DNA of 64,000 nt. Origin: Promethearchaeota archaeon (GTDB taxonomy: Archaea > Asgardarchaeota > Lokiarchaeia > Sigyniarchaeales > SOKP01). The position numbers and the translations under genes were made by a program. The DNA lies in the NCBI GenBank assembly GCA_019894975.1, contig JAGXNO010000010.1:18704-82703 (forward strand), written 5' to 3'. Shown here piece by piece: positions 7,980 through 16,903 of the stretch (position 1 is its first letter; each line of letters begins with the position of its first letter). The notes beneath the pieces are model-generated. The model worked only from the letters and a program-made list of their open reading frames with translations, searched no databases and was not told the DNA's origin.

Positions 7980-9291
7980 AACTTCAAAATCCTCTGAAGT
8001 TCAAAGACTTTATTTTCGAGAACCTAATTTAGGGTTGCTCTATTTAACAGCAATTTTAGACCAACACAATATCCCTATAGATATATTAGATCTCGAACAG
8101 TTCTTAGACTTGAGTGAGTTAGAATTAAAACACCTAATTGAAGAAAAATCTAACAGTTATAAGATCTTCGGTATTACTTCTTTAACAAATACCTTCCATT
8201 TAGCTCTTGATATTGCCAAAATAATAAAGGAACAAGACGAGGATAATATTATTGTAATGGGAGGCCCTCATGTCACCTTTATGTATAGAGAAATCTTAGA
8301 AAATGATATCAAAAATCAAAAATTGATTGACTTCATTTGTATTGGGGAAGCCGAAAACTCTTTTCTGCAGTTAGTTAATTTGTTAATCGGTTTAACACCA
8401 AATAATGTTTCCTTAGAAAATATCGAAAATGAATTATCATCAATTCCAGGGATTGCTTTTAACGACTTAAAGGGAAACCTAATAGTTACTCAAGCTGCTG
8501 TTGAAACTAATTTAGAACTTTTACCTTTACCTGCACGGTATAAACTTTCTCATGAATATTATTATTATACAATTGCTAATGTGATTGTTAATAGAGGATG
8601 TCCAAATCAATGTTCCTTCTGCTCAAGGCAAAAACTTTTCAAAAAAACTAAAATTAGAAGCACTACATCGATTTTGTCTGAAATTCGAGATATAATTTCT
8701 CTACAAACCTATAATTACATCAATTTTTACGATAACATTAATATAAATAATGAGTTTTTTAGAGATTTTTGCAATATTTTTATTAAAAACAAGTTAGAAA
8801 TTCCATGGGGATGTGAAATTCGTGTAGATGTAATCTCCGAGGAAGATGCTCGCCTCTTAAAAAAAGCGGGTTGTCGATTAATCGCAACGGGGGTTGAATC
8901 TGCAAGTATAGAAGTTTTACAAAAGAATTTTAAGTATCAAGATCCAGATCTGGTAAAGAATGGATTAATAAATTTGAAGAAGTTTAATATACCTATCCAA
9001 GCTTATTTTGTTTTAGGGTTACCTGGAGAAACTGAAGCTACGTTTAAACAAACTCTTGAATATATAGAGCAATTACCCTTAGAAAAGGGAGATAAAATAG
9101 ATTATTTCATAGCAACTCCCTATCCTGGTTCTCAATTATGGGATAAAAGAAAAAACTTTGAAATTAAAATTATTGAAAATGATTTCTCACGATTTGATTG
9201 TAATCATATAATCTTTGAAACACCAGATTTAAATTTAATAAAATTAGAAAAATTATATTCTCTTGCAAAAAAGATTGAGTTGGATTTTTGA
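7957..9291 (+). CDS. B12-binding radical SAM protein
   Basis: The N-terminal half (about residues 1-170) looks like a cobalamin-binding domain: MILLINPKT, GLLYLTAILDQHNI, then IIVMGGPHVTFMYREIL and FICIGEAE. The radical SAM core starts with NRGCPNQCSFCSRQ (CxxxCxxC, about residues 211-222) and includes WGCEIRVDVI, GCRLIATGVESAS and AYFVLGLPGETE. This is the layout of the broad B12-radical SAM family (methyltransferases, cyclases), and the substrate cannot be read from sequence. It overlaps its neighbours on both sides, so three genes form one operon. Confidence 0.85.
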   Translation: MILLINPKTSKSSEVQRLYFREPNLGLLYLTAILDQHNIPIDILDLEQFLDLSELELKHLIEEKSNSYKIFGITSLTNTFHLALDIAKIIKEQDEDNIIVMGGPHVTFMYREILENDIKNQKLIDFICIGEAENSFLQLVNLLIGLTPNNVSLENIENELSSIPGIAFNDLKGNLIVTQAAVETNLELLPLPARYKLSHEYYYYTIANVIVNRGCPNQCSFCSRQKLFKKTKIRSTTSILSEIRDIISLQTYNYINFYDNININNEFFRDFCNIFIKNKLEIPWGCEIRVDVISEEDARLLKKAGCRLIATGVESASIEVLQKNFKYQDPDLVKNGLINLKKFNIPIQAYFVLGLPGETEATFKQTLEYIEQLPLEKGDKIDYFIATPYPGSQLWDKRKNFEIKIIENDFSRFDCNHIIFETPDLNLIKLEKLYSLAKKIELDF

Positions 9292-9632
9292 AAAGGTGCT
9301 TAATTATTCCTAGTATTTTCACTGAAAATGTTATTCAAATAATCAAAAGTATTCCCAAAGGAAGAGTTCTCACTTATGGTCGTATAGCTAAATTAGCAGG
9401 AAATCCAAGAGCTGCTAGGCAAGTTTCATGGACTCTTCATTCTTCTAGTAAGAAATATAATTTGCCATGGCATCGTGTAATAAGTTCAAACGGGACACTA
9501 GCAATGGTCTCAACGGAAGATAAACAATATCATAAAAAACTTCTAGAGCTTGAAGGTGTTAAGTTTACTGGAGAGTTTAAAATTGATCTGAAGAAATATC
9601 TCTGGGATATAGAATCATTTAACAATATTTAG
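9288..9632 (+). CDS. Alkyltransferase-like protein (ATL), MGMT family without catalytic Cys
   Basis: A 114-residue protein matching the C-terminal domain of O6-methylguanine-DNA methyltransferase: IPKGRVLTYGRIAKLAGNPRAARQV, then LPWHRVISSNG. The usual reactive PCHRV is PWHRV, the hallmark of alkyltransferase-like proteins. These bind O6-alkylguanine, flip the base and channel the lesion to nucleotide excision repair rather than repairing it directly. The start is TTG overlapping the stop of the upstream gene. The C-terminal 25 residues extend beyond the usual domain. Confidence 0.85.
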   Translation: MKRCLIIPSIFTENVIQIIKSIPKGRVLTYGRIAKLAGNPRAARQVSWTLHSSSKKYNLPWHRVISSNGTLAMVSTEDKQYHKKLLELEGVKFTGEFKIDLKKYLWDIESFNNI

Positions 9633-9642
9633 ATTGAAGGCT

Positions 9643-9942
9643 TTACAGCTCAGATCTATGAGGTAAACATGTTGGAAATGTCCTAAAAAATAATGAAAAT
9701 GCCGCATCTTCTTTTCCTTCTTTTATTAGATACTTAATGTTTTCGAGATTATCTTTCTGATTATTTATTATCTTAGGATTCATTCCAATCTTAACAAATC
9801 GTTTGAATCTTTCATCTAAAAGTAAAGATATTCTATTTTCATCATCTTCTTTATAATTCTTAAAGTCTTTTCTGCATGCTATTACAACTTTCCCATACTC
9901 TGGCTTTTTAGGGAATTTTCCTTCAGCAATCGTATATGTAAT
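9643..9942 (-). CDS. Unrecognised 99-residue protein with probable AUU start
   Basis: The minus-strand frame reads as a coherent charged protein (KFPKKPEYGKVVIACRKD, SLLLDERFKRFVKIGMNP, AAFSLFFRTFPTCLPH). It has no ATG, GTG or TTG before an internal Met two thirds of the way in. An ATT at 9940-9942 lies 7 bases after GGGGTGA, a very strong archaeal Shine-Dalgarno match, and would start the protein at the natural edge of the coding-like sequence. The frame stays open further upstream to a TAA at 10027-10029, but that part overlaps TATA-like sequence. It is convergent with the ATL gene. No family recognised; a decayed gene is the alternative. Confidence 0.55.
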   Translation of the reverse strand: MTYTIAEGKFPKKPEYGKVVIACRKDFKNYKEDDENRISLLLDERFKRFVKIGMNPKIINNQKDNLENIKYLIKEGKEDAAFSLFFRTFPTCLPHRSEL

Positions 9943-10125
9943 TTTATTTTCACCCCTTCTATAAATAAAACTTAAATTTTTTTCTTTGATATAAATGTCA
10001 ATTTGTATATATATAATTTTTGATTCTTAATTCATCCTTAGAAAAGAATTTGAAAAATTCTATGAAGATCCTTTTATAATATATTTCATAATCTCTCTTA
10101 TTATTTCAAAAAAAGTAAAACTAAA

Positions 10126-11253
10126 ATGCCAGAATTTCAACCTTTTCTTATGGAGCGTTGGATGTCCAAATTTGAGCAAGAAGTTGAATTCAACTTATCT
10201 GAAAGCGGTGTACATCCAATATTGCTCAGCGAATTACTAAAAGATGATCCTGATAATATTAATCAATTACTTGCAACGGATCTTAACTATCCACATGTTG
10301 AGGGAATCCCTGAATTAAGAGAAAATATTGCTGCTCTCTATAATGGTGCTAGTATCAATAATATTTTAGTAACAACAGGAGCGATCGAAGCCAATTTTAA
10401 CGCAGTCCACACACTCCTTAGTAGAGGCGATGAAATCGTCATTATGCTCCCCAACTATATGCAAATATGGGGGATCGCTAAAAATTTTGAGTATAAAATA
10501 AAAACATTCCACTTACGTGAAGAAAACGGTTGGTCACCAGATATAGATGAGTTGAATGAAGTTGTATCTAAAAATACCAAGTTAATAGCTGTGTGCAATC
10601 CTAATAATCCTACAGGTTATATTCTTACTGAGAATGAAATGCAAGGAATTACGGACATAGCCGAACAGGCAGGAGCATGGGTTTTAGCTGATGAGGTATA
10701 TTCTGGAGCTGAACGACTAACTGATAATGAAACACCGTCTTTTTATGGACGATATGATAAAGTTATAGCAATTGGAAGTATGAGTAAAGCGTATGGGTTA
10801 CCAGGATTACGCATTGGGTGGGCAGTGGCTCCTGTTGATACTATAAATAAAATTTGGGCTCGACATGAATATACAACTATTAGTGCTACGATGCTCTCAA
10901 ATAAACTTGCAGCAATCGCACTCTCCCCTCAAGTCCGACCACGAATTATACAGCGCACTCGTAATTTTATTCGACAAGGATATCCGATCTTACAAAATTG
11001 GATGGAAAGCCATGAAAATACATTTACTGTTGTGCCCCCACAAGCAGCTGCGATTGCCTTTGTTCGATATAATTTAGATATCAACTCAACCGAATTTGCA
11101 GAACGATTGCGTAAAGAAAAGAGTGTTTTTCTTGTTCCTGGAGATCATTTTGGAATGGATAAATTCTTTCGGATTAGCTATGGATTACCCTCAGATTATC
11201 TTACCTCCGGACTAAATCGTATGCATGATTTAATTATGCAAATTAAGAGATAA
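10126..11253 (+). CDS. PLP-dependent aminotransferase, class I/II
   Basis: Fold-type I aminotransferase of 375 residues. Signature segments are CNPNNPTGYILTENEM, the PLP-binding ADEVYSGAE, and SMSKAYGLPGLRIGW with the Schiff-base lysine at residue 221. The C-terminal arginine region PGDHFGMDKFFRISYG binds the substrate carboxylate. Substrate specificity (aromatic, branched-chain or alanine-type) cannot be told. It stands alone with about 180 bases of AT-rich leader. Confidence 0.88.
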   Translation: MPEFQPFLMERWMSKFEQEVEFNLSESGVHPILLSELLKDDPDNINQLLATDLNYPHVEGIPELRENIAALYNGASINNILVTTGAIEANFNAVHTLLSRGDEIVIMLPNYMQIWGIAKNFEYKIKTFHLREENGWSPDIDELNEVVSKNTKLIAVCNPNNPTGYILTENEMQGITDIAEQAGAWVLADEVYSGAERLTDNETPSFYGRYDKVIAIGSMSKAYGLPGLRIGWAVAPVDTINKIWARHEYTTISATMLSNKLAAIALSPQVRPRIIQRTRNFIRQGYPILQNWMESHENTFTVVPPQAAAIAFVRYNLDINSTEFAERLRKEKSVFLVPGDHFGMDKFFRISYGLPSDYLTSGLNRMHDLIMQIKR

Positions 11254-11421
11254 ATTTTAGACTCCTTTTTATTATTTAAGAGATAAACCAATCAATAATT
11301 TTATTAATAGAAGATTAACTCTAGATAATTGTAGTGTTATCTCAAAAATACACTATTATAAATAAGTATTTTCCACAAAATTATAAAAAGAAAATTTAAA
11401 TAACTATAAAAGGAAAAATAT

Positions 11422-12717
11422 ATGCCAAAATCAGATTACTTCATCGGAGAAGCCTTAATTGGAGAAGGCGCAGACCTCGCTCACATAGATTTGATAATTG
11501 GTTCAAAAGATGGACCTGTAGGCATTTCTTTTGCTAATGCACTAAGCAACCCCTCAAAGGGTCATGGCGGTCTACTCGGAGCTATTCGCCCGAATTTAAT
11601 AACTCGCCCTTATACAATCATTATTCCCAAAGTCACAGTTGGCGATCTGGAAGATGCTAATAAGATCTTTGGTCCTGCCCAAGCAGCAGTTGCGAAAGGT
11701 ATTGCCGATGCCGTTGAAGAAGGCTTAATTCCTTTAAATAAAGTGGATGAATGGCTAATAATTGTTAGTGTGTTTATCCATCCTGCAGCTAAGGATTATC
11801 GAAAAATTTATCAGTATAATTATGGCGCAACAAAATTAGCTATTCAGAGAGCCATAAAATCATATCCTCCAATTGAAAAGATATTTTATGATAAAGATCG
11901 CGCTAAACACCCTGTTGCAGGGATACGTGTACCTAGACTCTGGCGTCCACCATACGTACAAGTAGCGTTAGACGCCCCGAATATAGAAAAGCAAATTAAA
12001 GTTGTAAAGCAACTACCAAAGAGTGATCGTATCATAATAGAAATCGGAACACCATTTCTTAAGAAATACGGGGTTGAATCGATTAAACAAATCCGAGAGG
12101 TTGCAAAAGAAAAATTCATCGTCGCTGATTTGAAAACATTGGATGTTGGTAAACTGGAAGTTGATTTTGCCTTTGATGCAACTGCTGACGCTGTTGTAGC
12201 AAGTGGTTTAGCTGCGACTGCCTCACTTGATAAGTTTATCCTAGAAGCACAACGAATGGGTATTCATGCTTTTGTTGATACAATGGAAGTTCAAAATCCT
12301 ATTGAGAAGTTAAGATCCCTAAAGCAAATTCCTGATGTCGTCATATTACACAGGGCAATAGATGTTGAGCAATCTGCAGCAGGAGATATATCGCATGACG
12401 CAGCTCAAAAAGCCCGTTGGGGTTTAGTTCCAAAAATAAAAGAATTATATGCTAGTCAAAAGAAAGCTTCAGGAAAAGATAGAGTACTGGTCGCTGTTGC
12501 TGGAGGTATTGAGCCAAGAACTGCAACATATGCTTTAGAACAAGGTGCCGATATATTAATTGTAGGGAGATTCATTGCTTCTGCTAAAGATGTGGAGTTT
12601 GCAATGAGAAGAATACTTAATGTACTACCTGGTTATCAAGATATCGACTTAAAGAGAATCCACTCTGAAGATGATGATAACTCTGTGGAAAAAAGTGGCG
12701 GTCCCAAATGGGATTAA
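11422..12717 (+). CDS. fae-hps: Bifunctional Fae-Hps: formaldehyde-activating enzyme / 3-hexulose-6-phosphate synthase
   Basis: Residues 1-165 are Fae: GEALIGEGADLAHIDLIIG with the proposed catalytic His21, SNPSKGHGGLLGAIRPNL, and YNYGATKLAI. Residues 175-400 are Hps, a TIM barrel of the orotidine decarboxylase family: VQVALDAPNI, VADLKTLDVG, FDATADAVVASGLA, VILHRAID, VAGGIEPRTA, ADILIVGRFI. Fae condenses formaldehyde with tetrahydromethanopterin. Hps joins formaldehyde and ribulose-5-phosphate, or runs in reverse to make pentose phosphate in archaea lacking the oxidative pentose pathway. The fused form is an archaeal speciality. A typical AT-rich promoter region precedes it. Confidence 0.95.
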   Translation: MPKSDYFIGEALIGEGADLAHIDLIIGSKDGPVGISFANALSNPSKGHGGLLGAIRPNLITRPYTIIIPKVTVGDLEDANKIFGPAQAAVAKGIADAVEEGLIPLNKVDEWLIIVSVFIHPAAKDYRKIYQYNYGATKLAIQRAIKSYPPIEKIFYDKDRAKHPVAGIRVPRLWRPPYVQVALDAPNIEKQIKVVKQLPKSDRIIIEIGTPFLKKYGVESIKQIREVAKEKFIVADLKTLDVGKLEVDFAFDATADAVVASGLAATASLDKFILEAQRMGIHAFVDTMEVQNPIEKLRSLKQIPDVVILHRAIDVEQSAAGDISHDAAQKARWGLVPKIKELYASQKKASGKDRVLVAVAGGIEPRTATYALEQGADILIVGRFIASAKDVEFAMRRILNVLPGYQDIDLKRIHSEDDDNSVEKSGGPKWD

Positions 12718-12849
12718 CTATTGAAGAAATTTCATAAGCCTTAATTTTTTTTAGATCTCTGTTTTTCTTTTGTATATTAATTCCTAACATAATTTAAATT
12801 ACTTCTAGTATATTTTAGTATAGTACATTAATATATTAGAGATTGATTT

Positions 12850-13410
12850 ATGGTTCAACACGATAAGGGAAGTGAAGCAGAAACTCTACCAAGACCTGGT
12901 TCAGCTCTCTATAATTTGAATCATCCTGATGAAAAAATAAAGGAAAAAACACTAAAAAAATATAAAAGGGTAAATAAGTTCTTAGTTCTTCCTTTATATA
13001 GACTAAAAATTTTACCACTTCTTGGATTTGGCAGGGTTTTTCTGATTTTAATAACAAAAGGGAGAATTTCTGGTAAAAAAAGAAGGACTCCTTTAGAGTA
13101 CCATCGAATTGAGGGGATTATAACTATCTTTTCTGGAAGGGGGGAAGACTCTGGTTGGATGAAAAACATACGTGCTGCCTCTGAGTCGGTATGGGTTAAG
13201 CATGGTTTTCATTCATTTCATGCAAAAGTAGATTTTATACAAGATGAATCTGAAAAACTTAAAATTGTTAAATGGTATGTTAATAATCATAGTAAATCCG
13301 CAAAGATGCTATTTGGTTGGAATCCCAAGAAAGATAATCCTGAAATTACGGATTTTTCTGAATTTTTGAAAATGATTTCAATTATCCGTCTTATTCCTAA
13401 AGAGAATTAA
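12850..13410 (+). CDS. Deazaflavin (F420)-dependent nitroreductase/quinone reductase family protein
   Basis: The 186-residue protein has the DDN/split beta-barrel pattern: PLYRLKILPLLGFGRVFLILITKGRISGKKRRTPLEY (short TKGRKSG-type phosphate-binding loop), then IITIFSGRGEDSGWMKNIRA, a strong signature where the strand precedes a W-x-x-N-L/I-R motif. Members use F420H2 to reduce quinones or nitro compounds and can be membrane-associated. Physiological substrate unknown. Convergent with the U32 gene, with five bases between them. Confidence 0.82.
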   Translation: MVQHDKGSEAETLPRPGSALYNLNHPDEKIKEKTLKKYKRVNKFLVLPLYRLKILPLLGFGRVFLILITKGRISGKKRRTPLEYHRIEGIITIFSGRGEDSGWMKNIRAASESVWVKHGFHSFHAKVDFIQDESEKLKIVKWYVNNHSKSAKMLFGWNPKKDNPEITDFSEFLKMISIIRLIPKEN

Positions 13411-13415
13411 GAGAA

Positions 13416-14669
13416 TTATTTTTGCTTTTCTAATTTGAAAATTTTATCATTTTTTTTGACAGGTCTATCAACTGTTATTCCAATAGTCATCCTTTCCTTA
13501 CTAGATGTGATGACTGGTGTTTCTGTTAGATTTCTTTTTTGTTTAATTTGAATAGATTTGACTTCTTGTCTCAGGTATGTGTCGGTATGAGTGCCAATAA
13601 TAAAGATTTCATCCTTTAACTTAAGATTTCCTGCCGTAAGTAAAATTTTGGCAGCTTTCTTTTCTGGGAAATAGTTCAAAACCTTACCTATCTCAATTTT
13701 TTTATAGTTTGAAATGTTGCCATCAAATTCTCTTTGTATTTCTCTGCCCGTTGGTAATCCAAAATAAAATCCTGTGGAGAACCCGCGATTGTATACCTTA
13801 TTCAACCTTTTAAGCCAATCTTTTACTTTATCTTGTGTGAAAGTATTTTCATAAAATGAATTAATTGCTTCACTGTAGCAAGAAGCTACCTCTTCAACGT
13901 ATATTGGATCTCTCATCCGACCTTCAATTTTAAAAGCGTCAATTTTTGCATTAATTAATTTTGGGATATGCTCAATCATACAGAGATCTTTTGCATTGAT
14001 AAAAAAAACTCCATCATAGAGCAGTTCGTTACTTTGATCATCATATACTCGCCATCTTCTTCTGCATGGTTGAACACACTTCCCTCTATTTGCAGAATAA
14101 TCCTGAGATTGACAGAGTTCAGCAGAAAAGTAACATCGCCCCGATATTGATGTGCATTGCGCCCCATGAACAAAAGTTTCAATTTCTACTTTACTTACCT
14201 TATTTTTAATTTCTTTAATTTGTTCTAATGATAGCTCCCTTGCAAGAATTAATCTTTGTGCTCCTAATGATTCATAGAATAATGCCGTACGAGAATTTGA
14301 AATATTAGCTTGAGTAGAAATATGGAAATTTAAACCCTTTTCTTTTACTAACTGGATTGCACTAATATCATGAATGATAACCGCGTCAATTTCTGCCTCT
14401 ACAGCTTTATCCAGTATTTGCTCTAAAAGAGATAATTCATTTTCATATATCACTATATTAGTTGTCAAATAGGCGCGAATATTATTACTGTGACATGTTT
14501 TCACTATGTTGTTTAAATCATCTAATTTAAAATTGTCACTGTACATTCTCATGTTAAGAGATTCAACACCAAAATAAACCGCATCAGTTTTTCCGAGTAC
14601 AGCATTTAAAGATTTATAGTTTTTTAAAGGAGCCATTAATTCGACTTGTTTTCCATCCATATTTTTCAT
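13416..14669 (-). CDS. U32 family peptidase-like protein
   Basis: The 417-residue protein carries U32 hallmarks: VYFGVESLNMRM near the start, VIIHDISAIQLVKEKG, FHISTQANISNS, then the cysteine-rich CYFSAELCQSQDYSANRGKCVQPCRRRW and FINAKDLCMIEHIPKLI, followed by DAFKIEGRMRDPIYVEEV. The four conserved cysteines suggest an Fe-S or zinc site. Several U32 proteins act in RNA modification (RlhA, TrhP) rather than proteolysis, so peptidase activity should not be assumed. The C-terminal 100 residues form a beta-rich domain as in RlhA-like members. Confidence 0.85.
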   Translation of the reverse strand: MKNMDGKQVELMAPLKNYKSLNAVLGKTDAVYFGVESLNMRMYSDNFKLDDLNNIVKTCHSNNIRAYLTTNIVIYENELSLLEQILDKAVEAEIDAVIIHDISAIQLVKEKGLNFHISTQANISNSRTALFYESLGAQRLILARELSLEQIKEIKNKVSKVEIETFVHGAQCTSISGRCYFSAELCQSQDYSANRGKCVQPCRRRWRVYDDQSNELLYDGVFFINAKDLCMIEHIPKLINAKIDAFKIEGRMRDPIYVEEVASCYSEAINSFYENTFTQDKVKDWLKRLNKVYNRGFSTGFYFGLPTGREIQREFDGNISNYKKIEIGKVLNYFPEKKAAKILLTAGNLKLKDEIFIIGTHTDTYLRQEVKSIQIKQKRNLTETPVITSSKERMTIGITVDRPVKKNDKIFKLEKQK

Positions 14670-14938
14670 GATATATTTCTTTCAAAAGAATTTAATTTGA
14701 GACTTTTCTTAATGAAACTAGTATATCATAATCTAAATATTTACTATTTTCAAAATTAAAACTTCTAATAATGGAGAAAACAAAATGAAATTGGTTTTTT
14801 TTGAAAATTTTACATTATTGGAAGAGGTTTTATGACTTTTTTAATCCTATCTTTAATAAGATTTTTATCTATTGACAAATTAAATCAAACATTAAAGTTC
14901 TACTTTAATATATATGACAAATAAGGAGATTGTTAAAT

Positions 14939-15166
14939 ATGCCAGATAAATATAATATCGAAATGACCTTAGGAGATCTTTTAGAAGATGAAGTTTCTGG
15001 AAAATTCCTAAGAGAAAATTTAAAACAACTCGTTGAGAGTCCTCAAGCTCAAATGGCTATGGGCTTTTCATTACGTCAAATTCAAGAATATGCCGAGCAA
15101 ATGGCTCCAGGAACATTTACAAAGGAGCAGCTTGAAGAACTTGATAAGTCGTTAAAAGCACTATAA
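14939..15166 (+). CDS. Small acidic protein, copy 1 of tandem pair
   Basis: A 75-residue protein: an N-terminal EMTLGDLLEDEVSGKFL segment, the identical-in-both-copies core SPQAQMAMGFSLRQIQEYAEQM, and an end FTKEQLEELDKSLKAL. Predicted all-helical, acidic and soluble. The TLG-LL-DP pattern recalls a short helical module I have seen at the C-termini of some bacterial carbohydrate-active enzymes, but here it stands alone; this link is from memory and weak. ATG is preferred over the in-frame TTG at 14930 because AAGGAG lies 10 bases before it. Confidence 0.75.
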   Translation: MPDKYNIEMTLGDLLEDEVSGKFLRENLKQLVESPQAQMAMGFSLRQIQEYAEQMAPGTFTKEQLEELDKSLKAL

Positions 15167-15369
15167 GATAGTGTATAATTATTCCTAATTTTCAATTTTT
15201 TTTTCACTTTTCTTATTCAAATTCAAGATAAAAACAAGTAAATTACTTTACTGGAAGAGGATTTAAGATTTTTTTTGATCCTATCATTAAAAAGATTTTT
15301 ATCTATTAACAAATTAAATCAAACATTAAAGTTCTACTTTAATAGTTGACAAATAAGGAGATTGTTAAT

Positions 15370-15603
15370 ATGCCAGATAAATATAGTGTTGAAATGACCT
15401 TAGGGGACCTTTTAGAAGATCCAGTTACTGAAAAATTCTTAAAAAGTCTTCCAGGAATGGCACAAATGATTGAAAGTCCACAAGCTCAAATGGCTATGGG
15501 CTTTTCATTGCGTCAAATTCAAGAATATGCCGAGCAAATGTCCCCAGGACAATTTACTAAGGAGCAACTTGAAGAAATGGACAAAGGTTTAAAGGCTTTG
15601 TAA
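15370..15603 (+). CDS. Small acidic protein, copy 2 of tandem pair
   Basis: A 77-residue paralogue of the preceding gene. The core and C-terminus are nearly identical, while residues 16-36 differ (EDPVTEKFLKSLPGMAQMI versus EDEVSGKFLRENLKQLV) with two extra residues. The maintained reading frame and mostly conservative differences suggest both copies are under selection. The ATG is supported by AAGGAG nine bases upstream. Confidence 0.75.
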   Translation: MPDKYSVEMTLGDLLEDPVTEKFLKSLPGMAQMIESPQAQMAMGFSLRQIQEYAEQMSPGQFTKEQLEEMDKGLKAL

Positions 15604-15683
15604 ATACAAGGACACTTCTAAAATTATTTCTAATTTTTTTTTTATTCATTTAATTTACTAATTAAATATCTCTATAGAACATT

Positions 15684-15890
15684 CTAAAACAGACCTTCGA
15701 AGTACACACTTATGGCAAGCTTAGTACATATTTTTATGATTAACCTCCTTCCTCTCCGGTCTTCAAACCTATTTACCCATTTCTTATATTTTGTCATCCT
15801 TCTATCGTATTTCTGTTTGATAGGTTGTGTATTTTTCTTTCCCTTTTTATTTGCGTCATCATCACTAAGAGAAGGATTGAATCTTCTCAT
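15684..15890 (-). CDS. Possible small basic protein
   Basis: A 68-residue frame, MRRFNPSLSDDDANKKGKK then QKYDRRMTKYKKWVNRFEDRRGRR, rich in Arg/Lys with a short hydrophobic end. On this strand the RNA is purine-rich, as coding strands are in the rest of the window, whereas the opposite frame reads as pyrimidine-rich pseudo-membrane sequence. It may be a nucleic-acid-binding peptide. No family recognised. Confidence 0.35.
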   Translation of the reverse strand: MRRFNPSLSDDDANKKGKKNTQPIKQKYDRRMTKYKKWVNRFEDRRGRRLIIKICTKLAISVYFEGLF

Positions 15891-16122
15891 TATAATCTTC
15901 CATGATAGTAATAAAACTAACCTAAAAGAAGCGGATAGAAAAAAGCGACTTATTTCTAAAGAGAAAAATATAATTTTAATAAAGATCTGGGAGAATGTGA
16001 AGAAAACTAATTGGTTAAATGAAGTTATTAGGCAGATTGAAGAACAGACCGGTACAAGATTAACTCAGGAACAATTCCCTAAGTTTAGAAACTATCTTGG
16101 TAATTTAACTTCCAAGACTTAA
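15877..16122 (+). CDS. Possible small hypothetical protein, start uncertain
   Basis: The C-terminal part (NWLNEVIRQIEEQTG, then TQEQFPKFRNYLGNLTSKT) looks like real helical coding sequence and the strand is purine-rich. Upstream the frame stays open to 15712, but that part is antisense to a better frame. The listed TTG is one option; a GTG at 15997, three bases after GGGAG, would give only 41 residues. No family recognised. Confidence 0.35.
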   Translation: MNLLIIIFHDSNKTNLKEADRKKRLISKEKNIILIKIWENVKKTNWLNEVIRQIEEQTGTRLTQEQFPKFRNYLGNLTSKT

Positions 16123-16154
16123 TTTTTTATACTTAAAATTATTTTGTTACTACA

Positions 16155-16775
16155 ATGAGCAGGAAATATCTCATTTGTCATCAGAAACAAAAGAAATGTC
16201 CCTTTAGAATTCTTGATATACAATTAGATGTCTTTGGTTGTAATTTTTATAAGCAATATTGGCAAGTTTTTAATGAAGGAAACTCTTTTGGTGCAAAAGT
16301 TTTAGTTAATCGGGCCTGCGAATGGATAAAAAAAGAAGAGAGACGACTAGATTTCATTAGTAAGGGTGCTAGTAAAGAAACTATCAAGATGTTAGAAAAT
16401 TTAGAGGTCGGGGACATGTTATTTTGGACAAACCGTGTAATATATGTAACACTGCTTGAGAAGCCAACCGAAATTAGTCAAATTGCACGACTCAAATGTC
16501 GGAAATCTGATGGTAAAGTAATCGAAATTCCAGCATATAATCTCTGTAAAATCTCAAGTGGGACATTCTATGGGGAATACTTCATTGAGGGTGTCAGGAA
16601 AGAGAAAAAAGTACAAGAGCTTGAGTATAAAACAAATTTGTACGGATTTAGGACTGAGATTGAGAGAAGGGAAGATGGATATCTACTAAAAATCTATGGG
16701 GATTCACAACGAGAAGTTGATGATTTTATATCCCTCTCTTTAGAACAAGATTTTGATATTTCTCCCTATATTTGA
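16155..16775 (+). CDS. Hypothetical protein
   Basis: A 206-residue soluble protein. It begins MSRKYLICHQKQKKCPFRILDIQLD, with Cys residues at 8 and 15, then a helical stretch with NRACEWIKKEERRLDFI and a beta-rich middle (VGDMLFWTNRVIYVTLLEKP). The end is FRTEIERREDGYLLKIYGDSQREVDDFISL. There are no membrane segments and no motif that I can name. ATG start with AT-rich leader; it is convergent with the coiled-coil TrmB-like gene. Confidence 0.6.
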   Translation: MSRKYLICHQKQKKCPFRILDIQLDVFGCNFYKQYWQVFNEGNSFGAKVLVNRACEWIKKEERRLDFISKGASKETIKMLENLEVGDMLFWTNRVIYVTLLEKPTEISQIARLKCRKSDGKVIEIPAYNLCKISSGTFYGEYFIEGVRKEKKVQELEYKTNLYGFRTEIERREDGYLLKIYGDSQREVDDFISLSLEQDFDISPYI

Positions 16776-16903
16776 ATTTGCACTTCTATAGAAAAAGTAA
16801 AAGAAAAGGCAAAAAAAAATATTTATAATATCTTGTGCTAGCTGATATAAACTCGTCTCTCTTCTTCGCATTCTTGTTTTTCGCTTATGGATTCTGCCAG
16901 AAA

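Larger units (their letters stand above)
14820..15603 (+). repeat. Tandem duplication, two copies of a 350-bp unit (14820-15166 and 15252-15603)
   Basis: Each unit holds a leader and a small gene. The leaders match closely, for example AAATTAAATCAAACATTAAA followed by GTTCTACTTTAATA in both, and the same AAGGAGATTGTTAA ribosome-binding region. Coding parts match over most of their length. The conserved leader means promoter and translation signals were copied along, so both genes are probably expressed alike. The copies are about 430 bases apart. Confidence 0.9.

Noticed and set aside
15712..15876. Hydrophobic N-terminal extension of the frame ending at 16122
   Set aside because: The Leu/Phe-rich part is the antisense of a purine-rich minus-strand frame, so it is probably an artefact; only the C-terminal portion is kept.
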